From IMG/VR virus record IMGVR_UViG_3300035183_000846, positions 1 through 34,078 of that record: a stretch of 34,078 bases of DNA. One strand, 5' to 3'. The notes under the pieces are model-generated. The model did not search any database. It was not told where the DNA came from and saw only the letters and a program-made list of their open reading frames with translations. Source of the stretch: a virus. Below are positions 23,120 to 31,463 of this stretch, piece by piece. The position numbers and the translations under genes are program-made. Position 1 is the stretch's first letter. Each line of letters opens with the position of its first letter.

Positions 23120-25425
23120 GCGGCCTGCCTCGTCGCTGCCGCACCCGGCGCGCGCACCACCCAGCCGCTCGGCACCGCCGCCGGGCTGTGCGCGGACGCC
23201 AAGATGCAACCGCGGAGACGGTCCGACACCGTCGACAGCCCGGCCATTACCTGCGCGAGCGTCACCGGGTCGGCCTCGGCCGACTCCAGCAGCAGCAGCT
23301 TCACCGGCGCGCCGCGGCGAATGATCAGCGCCGCCATGAACGCCGCCGCCCAGGCGACGAATTCGCCGCCGCTCAAGCCCTCGACCGCCACCTGCTCGCC
23401 ATCCTCGCGCGTCCAGCCGAGCAGGAACGGCGTCTCTGTCCGGCCGGCGCCGGCGAGGACTTCGCGCATGATGGAGAGCAGCGGCTCGCCGCGGTGCTCG
23501 ATCTCCTCGGCGCGCACCCGCTGCAGCGCGGCCTCGAGCGCCTTGCAGACGACCTCGCGCGCCTCGAGCGCGGTGATCTCGGCGACCAGGCGCTCGAACT
23601 CGCCGCGGGTCGCGAGCACGCGGGTGAGCGTCTTGATCCGCTCCTCGAGCGCATCGCGCTCGCCCTGCAGTGCCGCGGCGCTGGGCATCCCGGCGGGGTC
23701 GACCTCGCTGACGGTCGCCGCCTCGACGTCCGCCAGCCGTTGACGTGCCGCCTCGACCGCGCGGGTGGCCTCCGCCAGCGCCTCGGCCGTGGCGTGGTCG
23801 CGCTCCTCGGCGCCGTCGACGAGCGGCCGCAGGCGATCGCGAGTGGCGATCAGCCCGGCGCGTGCCGCGTCGTACTCCTGCCGGGCGGCGCGGTAGATGC
23901 CGTCCAGCTTCGCCCGCGCCTGCGCCGCCGCTTCCCGGCCTTCGCGCGCCGCGTCCTCCAGCTCGGCGCGCCGGGCCAGCGCATCGCCGCGGGCATGGCT
24001 GGCGAGCTCCGCCTGCTCCTCGGCCGCGGCCAGCGCCGCCTCGGCGTCCCGCAGCGCCTCTGTGCACGCCGACAGGTCGCCCGGTCCGTGCTCGGCGGCG
24101 AGCGTCTGCAGCTCAGTCATGCCGGCGCCGATCTGCTCCACCACCTTCGGCCAGCCGCGGCGGTGCTTCTCCAGCTTCGCCATGGTCTCGGCGGCGATGG
24201 CGCCGACCCGCGACCAGGGCGAGGCGGTGGCCCGGTCCAGCGCGGCCCGCGCGGCCGTGACCGCGGCGGCAGCGGCGGCGGTATCCGGCACGTCCGGCAC
24301 CACGACGGCGGCGGCAGTCTCGGCGGCTTTCCGCGCACTCCGCTCCAGCGCCTCGACCTCGGCGTAGTCCGGCGCCGCCGGCGGCGTCAGGGCCTCCAGG
24401 TTGGCCAGCGCATCAGCCAGCTCGGTGCGCCACGCCGGCAGCTTGGGGGCGTCGGCCTCGAACGCCTCCCGGCGCTCCTGCGCCTGCGTCTCGGCGGCGA
24501 TCGCGGTGGCGACTGCCTCCCGCGCCTGCTCCAGCAGCCCGCGTCGACGCCGCTGCGCGCCTTCGCGCTCGGTCGCGGCGCCGATCTGCTGGTCGAGCGC
24601 CGCCCGCTCGCCTTCCAACCGGGCGATCTCGTCGGCGTCGGGGGTGGGCAGCTCGGCCAGGCGGAGGTCCAGCTCGGTCCGCGCCTGCTTCTTGGTGCGC
24701 AGCCCCGCCGCGGCCTGGCGCTTCTGCTCGTTCGCCCACACCAACGCCCCGGCGATGCCCACCTCGTCGAGCTTCGGGACCAGCTGCCCGGCGAGCTCGC
24801 GCATGGCGGCGTACTGGCCGGTATGCACCGCGTCGTCCGCGTCGCCACCGAAGCCAGGGATCAGTGGGCGGAGCTGCCGGTGGTCGGCAATCTCCGCCAT
24901 GCGCTCGTCGTCGACCGCGGCAAGCTGCTGCATCCAGCGGCGCGCGATCGATTGTGCAAGCGCGCCCGTGTCCTGGGTGCGCTCGAGGAGTGCCTGCAAC
25001 CGCGCGGCGCGCTTCTCGGGCGTCAGGTGGAGCAGCTCGTTCAGGTCGAGGCACTCGGCGATCTCGTCAGCGGAGCCGCCGAACATGTCGAGGACCGCCG
25101 CCTCGTGCTCCTCGTTGCGCGTGCCGCTGATCCAACTGGCCCGGCACTCCGTCTCGAAGCCGCCCTTCGCCTTGCGGCGCAGCGTGCGGCTGATCCAGTG
25201 GTCGGTGTCGATCGTCAGGCGGACCGACATCTCGCGGCCGCGCAGGAAGGTCGCAGTGGCCGCGGCGGTGCGTCCGAGCGCGGGAATCGCGCCGAGGATC
25301 GCGAACCGGAGCGCGTTCAGAATGGTGCTCTTGCCGACGCCGTTGGCGCCGGTGAGCAGCACCTGGGGCTCGAGGTCGATGTCCAGGTCGTGGGCGCCGA
25401 ATCCGCGAATCTGCAGATGCATCAT
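23116..25425 (-). CDS. SbcC/Rad50-like SMC-type ATPase
   Basis: A 769-residue protein. The N-terminal ATPase half has Walker A GANGVGKST (26-34). A long Ala/Glu/Arg-rich coiled coil fills about 200-620. The C-terminal half has the ABC signature LSGGEF (684-689) and a Walker B-like strand LLLLESAEAD (about 710-719), where the usual Asp-Glu pair reads Glu-Ser. No CxxC zinc hook is evident at the coiled-coil apex. Such proteins work with nucleases in end processing for recombination. No SbcD/Mre11 gene is visible; the PD-(D/E)XK protein at 26746 may stand in. ATG 25425 has GGAGG nine bases upstream; the next codon is also ATG. Confidence 0.88.
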   Translation of the reverse strand: MMHLQIRGFGAHDLDIDLEPQVLLTGANGVGKSTILNALRFAILGAIPALGRTAAATATFLRGREMSVRLTIDTDHWISRTLRRKAKGGFETECRASWISGTRNEEHEAAVLDMFGGSADEIAECLDLNELLHLTPEKRAARLQALLERTQDTGALAQSIARRWMQQLAAVDDERMAEIADHRQLRPLIPGFGGDADDAVHTGQYAAMRELAGQLVPKLDEVGIAGALVWANEQKRQAAAGLRTKKQARTELDLRLAELPTPDADEIARLEGERAALDQQIGAATEREGAQRRRRGLLEQAREAVATAIAAETQAQERREAFEADAPKLPAWRTELADALANLEALTPPAAPDYAEVEALERSARKAAETAAAVVVPDVPDTAAAAAAVTAARAALDRATASPWSRVGAIAAETMAKLEKHRRGWPKVVEQIGAGMTELQTLAAEHGPGDLSACTEALRDAEAALAAAEEQAELASHARGDALARRAELEDAAREGREAAAQARAKLDGIYRAARQEYDAARAGLIATRDRLRPLVDGAEERDHATAEALAEATRAVEAARQRLADVEAATVSEVDPAGMPSAAALQGERDALEERIKTLTRVLATRGEFERLVAEITALEAREVVCKALEAALQRVRAEEIEHRGEPLLSIMREVLAGAGRTETPFLLGWTREDGEQVAVEGLSGGEFVAWAAAFMAALIIRRGAPVKLLLLESAEADPVTLAQVMAGLSTVSDRLRGCILASAHSPAAVPSGWVVRAPGAAATRQAA

Positions 25426-25440
25426 GACGTGGCCTCCGCA

Positions 25441-25471
25441 CGCGCCGGCGTGCTCCGACGGAGCCGGCGCG
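25441..25471 (-). terminator. Hairpin between recT and the SbcC-like gene
   Basis: CGCGCCGGC at 25441-25449 pairs with GCCGGCGCG at 25463-25471. The 13-nt loop contains a further CTCCG-A-CGGAG dyad. It lies in the 77-nt gap after recT. No T-run follows, so partial termination, pausing or protection of the recT mRNA is more likely than full termination, since the downstream genes lack another clear promoter. Confidence 0.45.
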
Positions 25472-25502
25472 CGGTCATCGCGTCCGTCACGCGAGGGGGG
25501 TG

Positions 25503-26711
25503 TCAGACGAGCTCGCCCTGCTTGGCGCCGCCGGCCTTCGGTGCCGCGCCCCTGTTGCCGGCCGCCGCCGCCTGCTTCGCCTTCAGCTCCTTGATCGTGG
25601 CGGCGAGGAACTTCTCCGCGGCCTCGAACTGCGCCACGGTGAGGTCCTCGAGCTCGGTGTCGGGCACCGCCGTCGCGAGCGCGCTCATGCCCTTGCCCTC
25701 GCCGCCCAGCGCGTCGGCCTGGTCGATCAGGGCGCAGAGGGCCGTGCGCTGCTCGTCGCTGGCGAGCTCGCCGGTCTCTTCGGCCTGCTGCTGGTCACCG
25801 GCGTCGCCGCCCTGGCCGCCCTCGGTGCCCGCGTCCAGGATGTCCTCCAGCTTCACCGGCCCGCGCGCCTCCGGCAGGGCGGGCGCGTTGCCCGCGCCGC
25901 CCGGCGTGACGTCGATCACGTCGCCGCTGCCGTCGATCGAGAGCGCGCGCACGGCCTCGGTGTCGTCGATGACGGCCCAGCCGCGCGAGACGGCGTAGTG
26001 CATGGCCGTCTTCATCGACATCTCGATCGGCCAGACGTGCCACGGGTCGGTGCGGCGCGCCCACTCGGTCTTCACGGCGAACTGGTAGCTGTCCGAGCCG
26101 TTGCGCCGGATCTCGATCAGGCGCTTGGCGACCCAGCCCCGGAAGAGCACCTGGCCCGTGCTGGTCTTCACCACGATCACGACGCCGCGCAGCTCGTCCC
26201 AGGTGACCGGCGGCTCGTCGATCTGCGGCTCGAAGCGCGTCACCTCGCCGTCGGTGACCTCCAGCACGTCCTGCGTTCCGCACGGCAAGGCCAGGAGCAC
26301 CAGGTCGGCCCGGCGGGCGAGCGCCGCCAGACCGCGGTGCGACAGCTGGTACTGCAGCTGCGGCGCCTCGCCCTTCCGCGGCCGGCGCGGGACGAGGTAG
26401 GCGAGCGCCGCGGCGCCCGTACCCGGCATCATGCCGGTCAACGCCGCGATCGCGACGCAGTGCGCGATGCTGGCCGGCGTGGCGGCGTAGAAGTCCGACG
26501 GATTGCGCGCCGCCATCGCGGACGCCTGGAACGCGGACGCGATGCGGCCCTTGGCCTCTGCCGCGCGCTCGGGGCCAACCCACTGCTCGAGCAGCTTGGT
26601 CGCCGCGCGCGTCGTCAGCTGGAGGAACCGCGCGCCCTCGGACTGCTGCGCGTCGGTCGTCGCCGGGGCGGTCGTGCCGTTGGTGCCGTTGGTCGGTGCG
26701 GGTGTGCTCAT
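25503..26711 (-). CDS. recT: RecT-family single-strand annealing recombinase
   Basis: A 402-residue protein. The core at about 60-270 has the RecT hallmarks: IAHCVAIAALTGMMPGTGAA, then AYLVPRR, LQYQLSHRGLAALARR, VVIVVKTSTGQVLFRG and WPIEMSMKTAMHYAVSRGW. RecT anneals complementary single strands during phage replication and recombination. An acidic linker (about 285-335) and a helical C-terminus follow; the latter may bind SSB or partners. The N-terminal 25 residues are a low-complexity Thr/Asn/Pro tail. It is transcribed right after a PD-(D/E)XK nuclease, the usual exonuclease plus annealing-protein pair. The ATG at 26711 precedes this low-complexity tail. Confidence 0.92.
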   Translation of the reverse strand: MSTPAPTNGTNGTTAPATTDAQQSEGARFLQLTTRAATKLLEQWVGPERAAEAKGRIASAFQASAMAARNPSDFYAATPASIAHCVAIAALTGMMPGTGAAALAYLVPRRPRKGEAPQLQYQLSHRGLAALARRADLVLLALPCGTQDVLEVTDGEVTRFEPQIDEPPVTWDELRGVVIVVKTSTGQVLFRGWVAKRLIEIRRNGSDSYQFAVKTEWARRTDPWHVWPIEMSMKTAMHYAVSRGWAVIDDTEAVRALSIDGSGDVIDVTPGGAGNAPALPEARGPVKLEDILDAGTEGGQGGDAGDQQQAEETGELASDEQRTALCALIDQADALGGEGKGMSALATAVPDTELEDLTVAQFEAAEKFLAATIKELKAKQAAAAGNRGAAPKAGGAKQGELV

Positions 26712-26745
26712 GTGTGATCGATCTCCCTTGGGGTTGGTTGTGGTG

Positions 26746-27570
26746 TCAGGCAGCGCGAGATGCAGCGGCGCGGCGCTCGCGATTCACGTAGACACAGCTC
26801 CTCCAGTACCCGCACCACCGCTCGTTACATCCCCAGCTCGACAGCTCGGCCGGCGGGAAAATCCCCGCGTCGCGCGCCCGCAGAAAGGCGTTCAGTCGAG
26901 CGACGAGGACCAGGTAGTCGCTGCGCCGCCGCGTGGTGCTGAGGCGCTGATGCTTCGGTGGCGAGGTGTCGACCAACACCTCCATGTCCAGGCCGGCGGC
27001 GTCCTGTCCGGTGTGCGCGCGGTAGGCGAGCCCGTAGAGCGACAGCTGCAAGGACTGATCCGCTTCGGCCTGCGTCTTCGACCGCGCCGCCGTTTTCAGG
27101 TCCTTGACGCGCCGGTCGACGGTGGCCACGTCCAGGATGCCGAGCAGGTCGACGGGGGCGTCGGGCAGCATGATGCGGACGCGCTCCTCGACCAGCGCCG
27201 GCTGGATCGTGGGGGCCACGCTGTGGGCATAGAGCCCGGTCAGCTTCACCGCCCGGTCCTTGGCGCGCCCGAGTACGTTGGCCTCGCCGATCGACGCCTC
27301 TTCCGGCGTGAGCAGGACGCCGCCCTCGGCGCGCGACGCGTCGAACGCCGTTGCTGCGGCGTCGACCAGGTCGCCGAGGGGCAGGTCGACGCCGCTCGCG
27401 ATCTTCTGGCGGTGATTCAGCTCGGCGGCTCCATGGACCGCGCGGCCGCGGATCGCCGCGACGCCAGGCGGGATCTTCTCCCGCTCGATGTAGCGACGAC
27501 GAAATGCCTCGCCGCAGCGCTCAAACAGCGCCAACTGCGAATAGGAAACGTATGGGCGCTCCTCGCTCAC
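26746..27570 (-). CDS. PD-(D/E)XK nuclease with Fe-S cluster motif (Cas4/AddB-like)
   Basis: A 274-residue protein of the PDDEXK_1 type. It opens SYSQLALFERCGEAFRRRYI with Cys19, has GILD (Asp147), then VKDLKTA (Asp157, Lys159) and QLSLYGLAY (Gln175), the nuclease core. It ends with WGCNERWCGYWRSC (Cys248, 253, 259). Cys19 with the three distal Cys makes the four-Cys [4Fe-4S] site of AddB/Cas4 nucleases. It probably resects DNA ends for RecT. I chose GTG 27570 over GTG 27576: it forms a GTGA overlap with the gene before and has AGGAGG eight bases upstream. It should not be called a CRISPR adaptation gene; no cas1 is present. Confidence 0.88.
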   Translation of the reverse strand: MSEERPYVSYSQLALFERCGEAFRRRYIEREKIPPGVAAIRGRAVHGAAELNHRQKIASGVDLPLGDLVDAAATAFDASRAEGGVLLTPEEASIGEANVLGRAKDRAVKLTGLYAHSVAPTIQPALVEERVRIMLPDAPVDLLGILDVATVDRRVKDLKTAARSKTQAEADQSLQLSLYGLAYRAHTGQDAAGLDMEVLVDTSPPKHQRLSTTRRRSDYLVLVARLNAFLRARDAGIFPPAELSSWGCNERWCGYWRSCVYVNRERRAAASRAA

Positions 27571-27863
27571 GCGCACGCCCTCCTATCCCTCCGCCACTCA
27601 ATCCACGTGCGCACGATGTCCGCGCGCAGCGTCCGACTGCCGCTCCGCTGCTCGGCGAGCACGCTCATGAACTGCCGCACGAACACCACGACATCCTCCG
27701 CGTCCGGCTCGTAGTCCGCCGCGCGCAGGATCGCGGTCGCTGCCGCGTCGAGCACGTCCGGCCGGTGCGCCTCGATGAAGATGGCGCGGTCAGTCTCGCG
27801 CGGGTCGAGCGCGGTGACGGTGACGATGCCGGCGAGCGAGCTGATGGTGTAGCCGCTGATCAC
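27567..27863 (-). CDS. Small protein, unknown function
   Basis: A 98-residue protein starting from GTG 27863 (ISGYTISSLAGIVTV), with GTGA overlaps at both ends. It is acidic in the middle (YEPDAEDVVVFVRQF) and basic at the end (EWRRDRRACA). The alternation of strands and helices suggests a single small domain. I recognise no family. It lies directly before the RecT-associated nuclease and might be a recombination accessory. Confidence 0.6.
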   Translation of the reverse strand: MISGYTISSLAGIVTVTALDPRETDRAIFIEAHRPDVLDAAATAILRAADYEPDAEDVVVFVRQFMSVLAEQRSGSRTLRADIVRTWIEWRRDRRACA

Positions 27864-28159
27864 GCCACACCTCCGCCGACGAACGCGGCGCGCAGCTCAC
27901 CGATCACCGGCTGCACCACGCGCGACGCCTTCGTCTTGCGCCAGCCGATGCGCAGCGCGCGCCGAAAGCGCCAGCCGCGGAGTCGAGCGTAGGCGCGGGC
28001 GTGCGCCTGCGCGTCCGCCTCGAACAGCGCGACGGTGTCGCGGTGCCAGCGCCGCGGGTCGGCCTTGGCGTGCCGCACCGCCGCCTTCGCAGCGAGGAAC
28101 AGGAGTAGGATGCGCTCGCGTTCGACGCGGCGGGCGACGTTGACGATGGCCCTGGTCAT
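27860..28159 (-). CDS. Small very basic protein, unknown function
   Basis: A 99-residue, Arg/Lys-rich, mostly helical protein (MTRAIVNVARRVERERILLL and onward; RLRGWRFRRALRIGWRKTK near 60-77). The charge suggests nucleic-acid binding. GGAGAG precedes ATG 28159, and the stop overlaps the next gene as GTGA. No family is recognised. Confidence 0.6.
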   Translation of the reverse strand: MTRAIVNVARRVERERILLLFLAAKAAVRHAKADPRRWHRDTVALFEADAQAHARAYARLRGWRFRRALRIGWRKTKASRVVQPVIGELRAAFVGGGVA

Positions 28160-28173
28160 CGTGGTCTCTCCGC

Positions 28174-28446
28174 TCAGAACAGGAAAGCGCAGGCGGCGAT
28201 CAGCCAGCCGCCGACGCCGAAGGTGGCGAGGACGAAAACGGCCTCCACCCAGAAGGGGGAGCCGACCGAAGAGGGTGCGTGCTGCGCTCCATCGGGCAGG
28301 AAGGAGGCCCTCTCCGGCCGGCGGTTGTTGGGCTGGCGCCCAACGCTCTCAGATGGCGACAGCGACGACGCCCCACAGAACGCATGTGAGGTAGCCTCGG
28401 AAGCGTCGCCGCCGATTGGCGAGCCCTGTGCCGCCAACGTCTTCAT
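28174..28446 (-). CDS. Tail-anchored small membrane protein
   Basis: A 90-residue protein. A polar, Ser/Pro/Gly-rich N-terminal part (about 1-62) is followed by one hydrophobic segment at the very end (AVFVLATFGVGGWLIAACAF), giving a C-terminal anchor. GAGGTG lies upstream of ATG 28446. The low-complexity soluble part resembles no domain I know, and base composition there looks less biased than in the neighbours. An 18-nt palindrome (GTTGGGC-TGGC-GCCCAAC, 28327-28344) lies inside the gene. Function unknown. Confidence 0.5.
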   Translation of the reverse strand: MKTLAAQGSPIGGDASEATSHAFCGASSLSPSESVGRQPNNRRPERASFLPDGAQHAPSSVGSPFWVEAVFVLATFGVGGWLIAACAFLF

Positions 28447-28754
28447 GGTTGCACCTCGTCGAGTACGTGCTCGCACTGGTCGGCCGGCTCGCTGCTGACC
28501 GGGCAGCGCGGCGCCGAGACCAGCGGCATCCGCTCGCCGCCGATCGTGCCGCCGGAGAGGAGCGCCGCGATCAGCTCGTCGCTGAGGTCATCGCAGCGGA
28601 TCGGCCGGCGGCCGGCCGCCTGCTCGGCGACTTCGCAGCTGGGGCAGAGCGAATCGGGCGTGAGGCACGCGCCGCAGACGACGCGATCGCACCCCTCGCC
28701 GGCGCAGGCCGCGAGAACGCTGGTTGAGAATCCGCAGGCATCACAGCGAGGCAT
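28443..28754 (-). CDS. RING/zinc-ribbon-like protein
   Basis: A 103-residue protein with eight Cys in the first 40 residues: CDAC (4, 7), CAGEGC (17, 22), CGAC (27, 30) and CPSC (37, 40). This spacing fits a cross-brace two-zinc module of the FYVE/RING/ribbon kind, used for protein or nucleic acid contacts. The remaining 60 residues are acidic. ATG 28754 lies at the first zinc knuckle with GGAGGGGG upstream; GTG 28769 is an alternative. It overlaps the pentapeptide gene by 14 nt and the membrane-protein start by four. Confidence 0.65.
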   Translation of the reverse strand: MPRCDACGFSTSVLAACAGEGCDRVVCGACLTPDSLCPSCEVAEQAAGRRPIRCDDLSDELIAALLSGGTIGGERMPLVSAPRCPVSSEPADQCEHVLDEVQP

Positions 28755-29274
28755 CAGAACCCCCTCCACCGGCGGCGCCCCTCGTCGACCGCGGCCTGTC
28801 CGCTTCCTCAGTCGCGGCCGGCGCGTCGATCGCCCAGCCGCGCAGCCGCGCTACCGTCTCGATGTACGCGAGCGCGGCCATGACCTCGCGGCGGTTATCC
28901 TTGCCGGCCCAGTAGGCCAGCGCCTGGTCAAGCCGCAGCTCACGGCAGCCGACGCGGATGGACAGGCGACCGCCGGAGAGCCAGCCGTACGCACACCAGC
29001 CGTCCGGGTAACCGGCGGGGATGATGGCGTTGGCGCCGCGCAGGTAGGCGTCGCGCAGGTAGGCGCCGCTCAGGTCGGCGCCGCTCAGGTCGGCGTCGCG
29101 CAGGTCGGCGCCGCTCAGGTAGGCGTCGCGCAGGTAGGCGCCGCGCAGGTCGGCGAAGCGCAGGTCGGCGCCGCGCAGGTTGGCGCCGCTCGCAGCTGCC
29201 GCACTCAGCTCATCGCGTAGCGTCTCGGCCGTCCCTTCCCACGCGACACTGCCGTCGATGCGGTAAATCTTCAT
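28741..29274 (-). CDS. Pentapeptide-repeat protein
   Basis: A 177-residue protein. A short N-terminal beta segment ([14 protein letters not shown]) is followed by about 11 pentapeptide repeats of the A(D/N)LRG / AYLRD type at residues 30-82, which fold into a right-handed square beta-helix. The C-terminal domain ([20 protein letters not shown], then [15 protein letters not shown]) matches other phage pentapeptide proteins I have seen. Some pentapeptide proteins mimic DNA and protect gyrase; the number of repeats here is too small to claim that. GGAGGTGCG precedes ATG 29274, which overlaps the previous stop. Confidence 0.85.
   Translation of the reverse strand: MKIYRIDGSVAWEGTAETLRDELSAAAASGANLRGADLRFADLRGAYLRDAYLSGADLRDADLSGADLSGAYLRDAYLRGANAIIPAGYPDGWCAYGWLSGGRLSIRVGCRELRLDQALAYWAGKDNRREVMAALAYIETVARLRGWAIDAPAATEEADRPRSTRGAAGGGGSDASL
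29031..29190 (-). repeat. 15-nt tandem repeat array encoding pentapeptides
   Basis: Roughly eleven degenerate 15-base units (caggt-mggcg-ccgct type) lie in tandem and in frame with the pentapeptide gene. Neighbouring units are nearly identical, which suggests recent expansion by slippage. It is protein coding and is not a CRISPR array. Confidence 0.8.
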
Positions 29275-29705
29275 CGCACCTCCCCCGCCCACGCGACCGC
29301 CGCGAGCATGTCGTCGGTCGTGAACGCGGCCCCGCACTCGCCGCACTCCCACGTCCCGTACTCGTCGCCCGTCGTCGCGCCCTCGATGTCGTCGAGCGCG
29401 CCGTCGCAGTAGACCGGCCAGAGCAGCGCATCGCAGGCGCGGCAGTGGGGCAGGATGCCGCGCACGGTGAGGGGGGCGCGGCACGCGGCCGAGCAGTACG
29501 GTGCGTAGGCCGGGCTCGCCATCTCGTGCTCCGGCCTGCCGCAGCGCTCGCACACCGGCTCGTCCGCCTCCGCCGCCTCCAGGCAGGCCTGCGAGCAGAC
29601 CCCGATGTTGCAGCCGTGGTCGAACGGCTGACCGCAGACAGCGCAGCCGGGAAGCTGCTCGGGTTCGATGAGATGGGCGGTGGCGGGGTGCGTTGGGTTC
29701 GTCAT
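29271..29705 (-). CDS. Multi-zinc-finger protein
   Basis: A 144-residue protein with at least 13 Cys, mostly in pairs: CAVC (21, 24), CSQAC (37, 41), CERC (52, 55), CSAAC (71, 75), CRAC (88, 91), CGEC (121, 124). Three short zinc ribbons in series are likely, the middle ones of the CxxC...CxxxC type. Both ends have ATGA overlaps. The family is unknown; such proteins in phage early operons may bind DNA, RNA or host proteins. Confidence 0.65.
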   Translation of the reverse strand: MTNPTHPATAHLIEPEQLPGCAVCGQPFDHGCNIGVCSQACLEAAEADEPVCERCGRPEHEMASPAYAPYCSAACRAPLTVRGILPHCRACDALLWPVYCDGALDDIEGATTGDEYGTWECGECGAAFTTDDMLAAVAWAGEVR

Positions 29706-30334
29706 GCGGCCTCCGTGGTGGCGAGCTTGTGAGCCAGCCGCTTCGACTTGATCGTCGCGATCGTGTCCGACAGGACGAACAGTGCGCGCTCCAGCTCGGG
29801 GGTGAGCACGGGGGCCAGCGACTTGGCCTCGACCAGCTCCTGCAGCGCGTGCAGCTTCCAGCGCATCTCGCTGGGGTCGCCGTGCGATGCGTGGACGATC
29901 GCGGCGCGCCGGATGAAGGCCTCAACGGACTGCTGGTAACGCCGCGCCTTCTTGATGTCGTGCAGTTCCTTGCGGGACAGCCACACGACGAACGGGCGCA
30001 TCCGGTCCGCAATCGGGTCCTGCTTCGTGACCGGCGGCGCCCAGGGCTTCGCCATGGGCTGCCTTGCGTGGCAGGGGTCACACAGCGGCGTCAGGGTGAG
30101 CGGCTTGCGATAGTCGGGATGGTGCCAGACATCGGCGCTCCCGCCGCAATCGGCGCAGACCTGCGTGGCCGCCGGCGGGATGCGGCCTTCCGCGAGCGCG
30201 GCGCGCATCGCGCGATGCGCCTTGGCTTGAATCAGGCGCCGTCGCTCCCGAATGGCCGCCGTGCCCGTGTACCGATAGCCCTGGGGAGTCCGCGCCGCCT
30301 TCACCGCCACCGCCGCCTCCGTGATGTTGTGCAT
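29702..30334 (-). CDS. HNH-like zinc-motif protein, first gene of the long minus-strand operon
   Basis: A 210-residue protein. Cys60-x2-Cys63, then [20 protein letters not shown] with His71, His72, Cys85, Cys88 and His89, forms an HNH-type zinc centre. The usual DH[IV] catalytic pair reads HH, so nuclease activity is uncertain. Before it is a basic helix, and after it a helical region with a [17 protein letters not shown] segment that might bind DNA. I chose ATG 30334 because the promoter at 30351-30379 would start transcription near 30344; the longer TTG 30379 start would overlap the -35 box. Confidence 0.65.
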   Translation of the reverse strand: MHNITEAAVAVKAARTPQGYRYTGTAAIRERRRLIQAKAHRAMRAALAEGRIPPAATQVCADCGGSADVWHHPDYRKPLTLTPLCDPCHARQPMAKPWAPPVTKQDPIADRMRPFVVWLSRKELHDIKKARRYQQSVEAFIRRAAIVHASHGDPSEMRWKLHALQELVEAKSLAPVLTPELERALFVLSDTIATIKSKRLAHKLATTEAA

Positions 30335-30350
30335 CGCGCTCACGTATTCG

Positions 30351-30379
30351 TTTGTATGCGAATCGCACACCAACGTCAA
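30351..30379 (-). promoter_or_regulatory. Early promoter of the minus-strand operon
   Basis: On the minus strand TTGACG (30374-30379) and TACAAA (30351-30356) are separated by exactly 17 bases. A 17-bp operator-like dyad fills most of the spacer. The leader to ATG 30334 would be about ten bases. It is the only clear promoter that could drive the long run of overlapping genes to its left. Confidence 0.65.
30354..30370. promoter_or_regulatory. Operator candidate O1, GTATGC-N5-GCACAC
   Basis: GTATGCGAATCGCACAC lies within the early promoter spacer and matches the perfect dyad at 31487-31503 in 15 of 17 bases. Binding here would block RNA polymerase. A nearby inverted ATTCG/CGAAT pair overlaps it. 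Confidence 0.6.
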
Positions 30380-30390
30380 GCGGATTCATC

Positions 30391-30410
30391 CCGGGCATGG
30401 GCTTGCCCGG
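30391..30410. other. Short hairpin in the divergent intergenic region
   Basis: CCGGGCA at 30391-30397 pairs with TGCCCGG at 30404-30410 around six bases. It lies between the minus-strand promoter and the plus-strand ribbon-helix-helix gene, 40 bases before ATG 30450. It could be a leader hairpin or a protein-binding dyad. Confidence 0.35.
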
Positions 30411-30449
30411 TGGACCCGATTGTTCCATGGGCTCAAGTACGCAGCGCAT

Positions 30450-30707
30450 ATGACGAAACGGTCAGACACCGGCGGGCAGAAGGTCGACCTCGACGACGAT
30501 GCCGACGAGGAGAAATACGACCAGATCACCACGGTGCGTTTCTCCGCGCGGCAGATCGAGGCGTTCCGGCGGTTGGCCAAGCGAACAGGCACAAAGCCGG
30601 GGACGCTGATTCGGATCAAGGCGCTCGAAAACTTCGACTGGGAACGGTTTTTGGCCCAGGACGACGCCCGGCGACCACGCCAGTCCGGTAGGGACGACGG
30701 AGATTGA
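30450..30707 (+). CDS. Ribbon-helix-helix (CopG/Arc-like) protein, repressor candidate
   Basis: An 85-residue protein. An acidic N-terminal arm (VDLDDDADEE) precedes a CopG-like unit at about 27-62: strand TTVRFSARQ, helix IEAFRRLAKRTG, turn TKPG and helix TLIRIKALENF. Such dimers insert the paired strand into the major groove and often repress their own promoter. It is divergent from the long minus-strand operon, the normal place for its repressor. ATG 30450 is the first start after the operator region; its ribosome binding site is weak. Confidence 0.78.
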   Translation: MTKRSDTGGQKVDLDDDADEEKYDQITTVRFSARQIEAFRRLAKRTGTKPGTLIRIKALENFDWERFLAQDDARRPRQSGRDDGD

Positions 30708-30731
30708 GCGCCGCCGCGCGAGCTGGCGAAG

Positions 30732-31433
30732 ATGGCGCTCGTGGCCTGCCCGGAGTGCGGGCGAAGGGTGTCGGACCGCGCGGCTGCGTGTCCGCAGTGT
30801 GGCTATCCTTTCGCCAGCGATCCCGCCCGCCGCGCCGCCGCTGACGCTGCCGGCGCAACCGGCAGCGTCCCCGCAGATGCCAGGACAACGTCTGAGCGCC
30901 TGAACGAGCGCTTCGCGCAGCTCGCTGCCGACGGGACCCTGCGGGATTCCGAGCGGATGCTCAGCGGCGTCCGTGCCGCGCAGGCGATCGCTGCCGGCCT
31001 ACAGGCGTTGGCGCCCGCGATCAGGCCGGCGCCGCTCGGTCACGACCTGGGCCGCGCGGCGCCGCAAGGGGGTGCCGCGCCGCGCTGGTTCCGGGCCGCC
31101 TTTGTTCCGCTCGTGACGGTCGGATTCATCGTCGGTCTCGGAGCGCTCCTGTCCAAGAACGGCGGCCCCCGCGGTTCGGAGCCAAAAGGGAAGGTGGAGC
31201 GGGAGAACGAGGCCGTGGCCTTCTGTGAGGACCGGATGCGACGAGCGCTCGTGGCGCCGGGCAGCGCCACGTTTCCTTGGGCGACGGCGCGCGCCGTGGG
31301 CAACCGGACGTATGTCGTCTCCTCCTACGTCGACGCGACGAACGGATTCGGCGGCGAAATCCGCACCTATTACACCTGTCGCGCCCGCTACACCGGCGAC
31401 GAATGGACGATGGTCGCCTTCGACGTCCACTGA
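30732..31433 (+). CDS. Zinc-ribbon membrane protein
   Basis: A 233-residue protein. The N-terminus is a zinc ribbon (CPECG, Cys6 and 9; CPQCG, Cys20 and 23). A polar linker follows, then one membrane span (FRAAFVPLVTVGFIVGLGAL, about 120-140) and a C-terminal domain (VAFCEDRMRRALVAPGSATF, then SYVDATNGFGGEIRTYYTC). The ribbon would face the cytoplasm and the C-terminal domain the periplasm. I know the combination from bacterial envelope proteins without an assigned function. A terminator follows. It could be a lysogenic-conversion or superinfection-related gene. Confidence 0.75.
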   Translation: MALVACPECGRRVSDRAAACPQCGYPFASDPARRAAADAAGATGSVPADARTTSERLNERFAQLAADGTLRDSERMLSGVRAAQAIAAGLQALAPAIRPAPLGHDLGRAAPQGGAAPRWFRAAFVPLVTVGFIVGLGALLSKNGGPRGSEPKGKVERENEAVAFCEDRMRRALVAPGSATFPWATARAVGNRTYVVSSYVDATNGFGGEIRTYYTCRARYTGDEWTMVAFDVH

Positions 31434-31437
31434 TTCG

Positions 31438-31463
31438 TCGCGGAGCCTGCGCGAATTTTTTTT
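31438..31463 (+). terminator. Rho-independent terminator
   Basis: TCGCG (31438-31442) pairs with CGCGA (31450-31454) around a 7-nt loop, and the hairpin is followed by a run of eight T (31456-31463). It ends the transcript of the zinc-ribbon membrane gene and is the clearest intrinsic terminator in the window. Confidence 0.75.

Noticed and set aside
23188-25998. A 936-codon plus-strand frame opposite the SbcC-like and RecT genes
   Set aside because: It is the antisense shadow of the two minus-strand genes, full of Arg/Gly/Leu runs and without motifs. The minus-strand genes have Walker, signature and RecT blocks.
26746-27570. cas4 adaptation gene
   Set aside because: The nuclease has the same fold and Fe-S motif, but it adjoins recT, lies more than 8 kb upstream of csf1 and no cas1 or cas2 is present. 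A recombination nuclease is the better reading.
28327-28344. GTTGGGC-TGGC-GCCCAAC as an integron attC site
   Set aside because: It fits the core consensus letters, but the two cores are in the wrong order, are only four bases apart and have no L boxes. It is a simple palindrome inside a coding sequence.
29031-29190. Tandem 15-nt repeats as a CRISPR array
   Set aside because: There are no spacers, the unit is 15 bases and in frame, and it encodes A(D/N)LxX pentapeptides.
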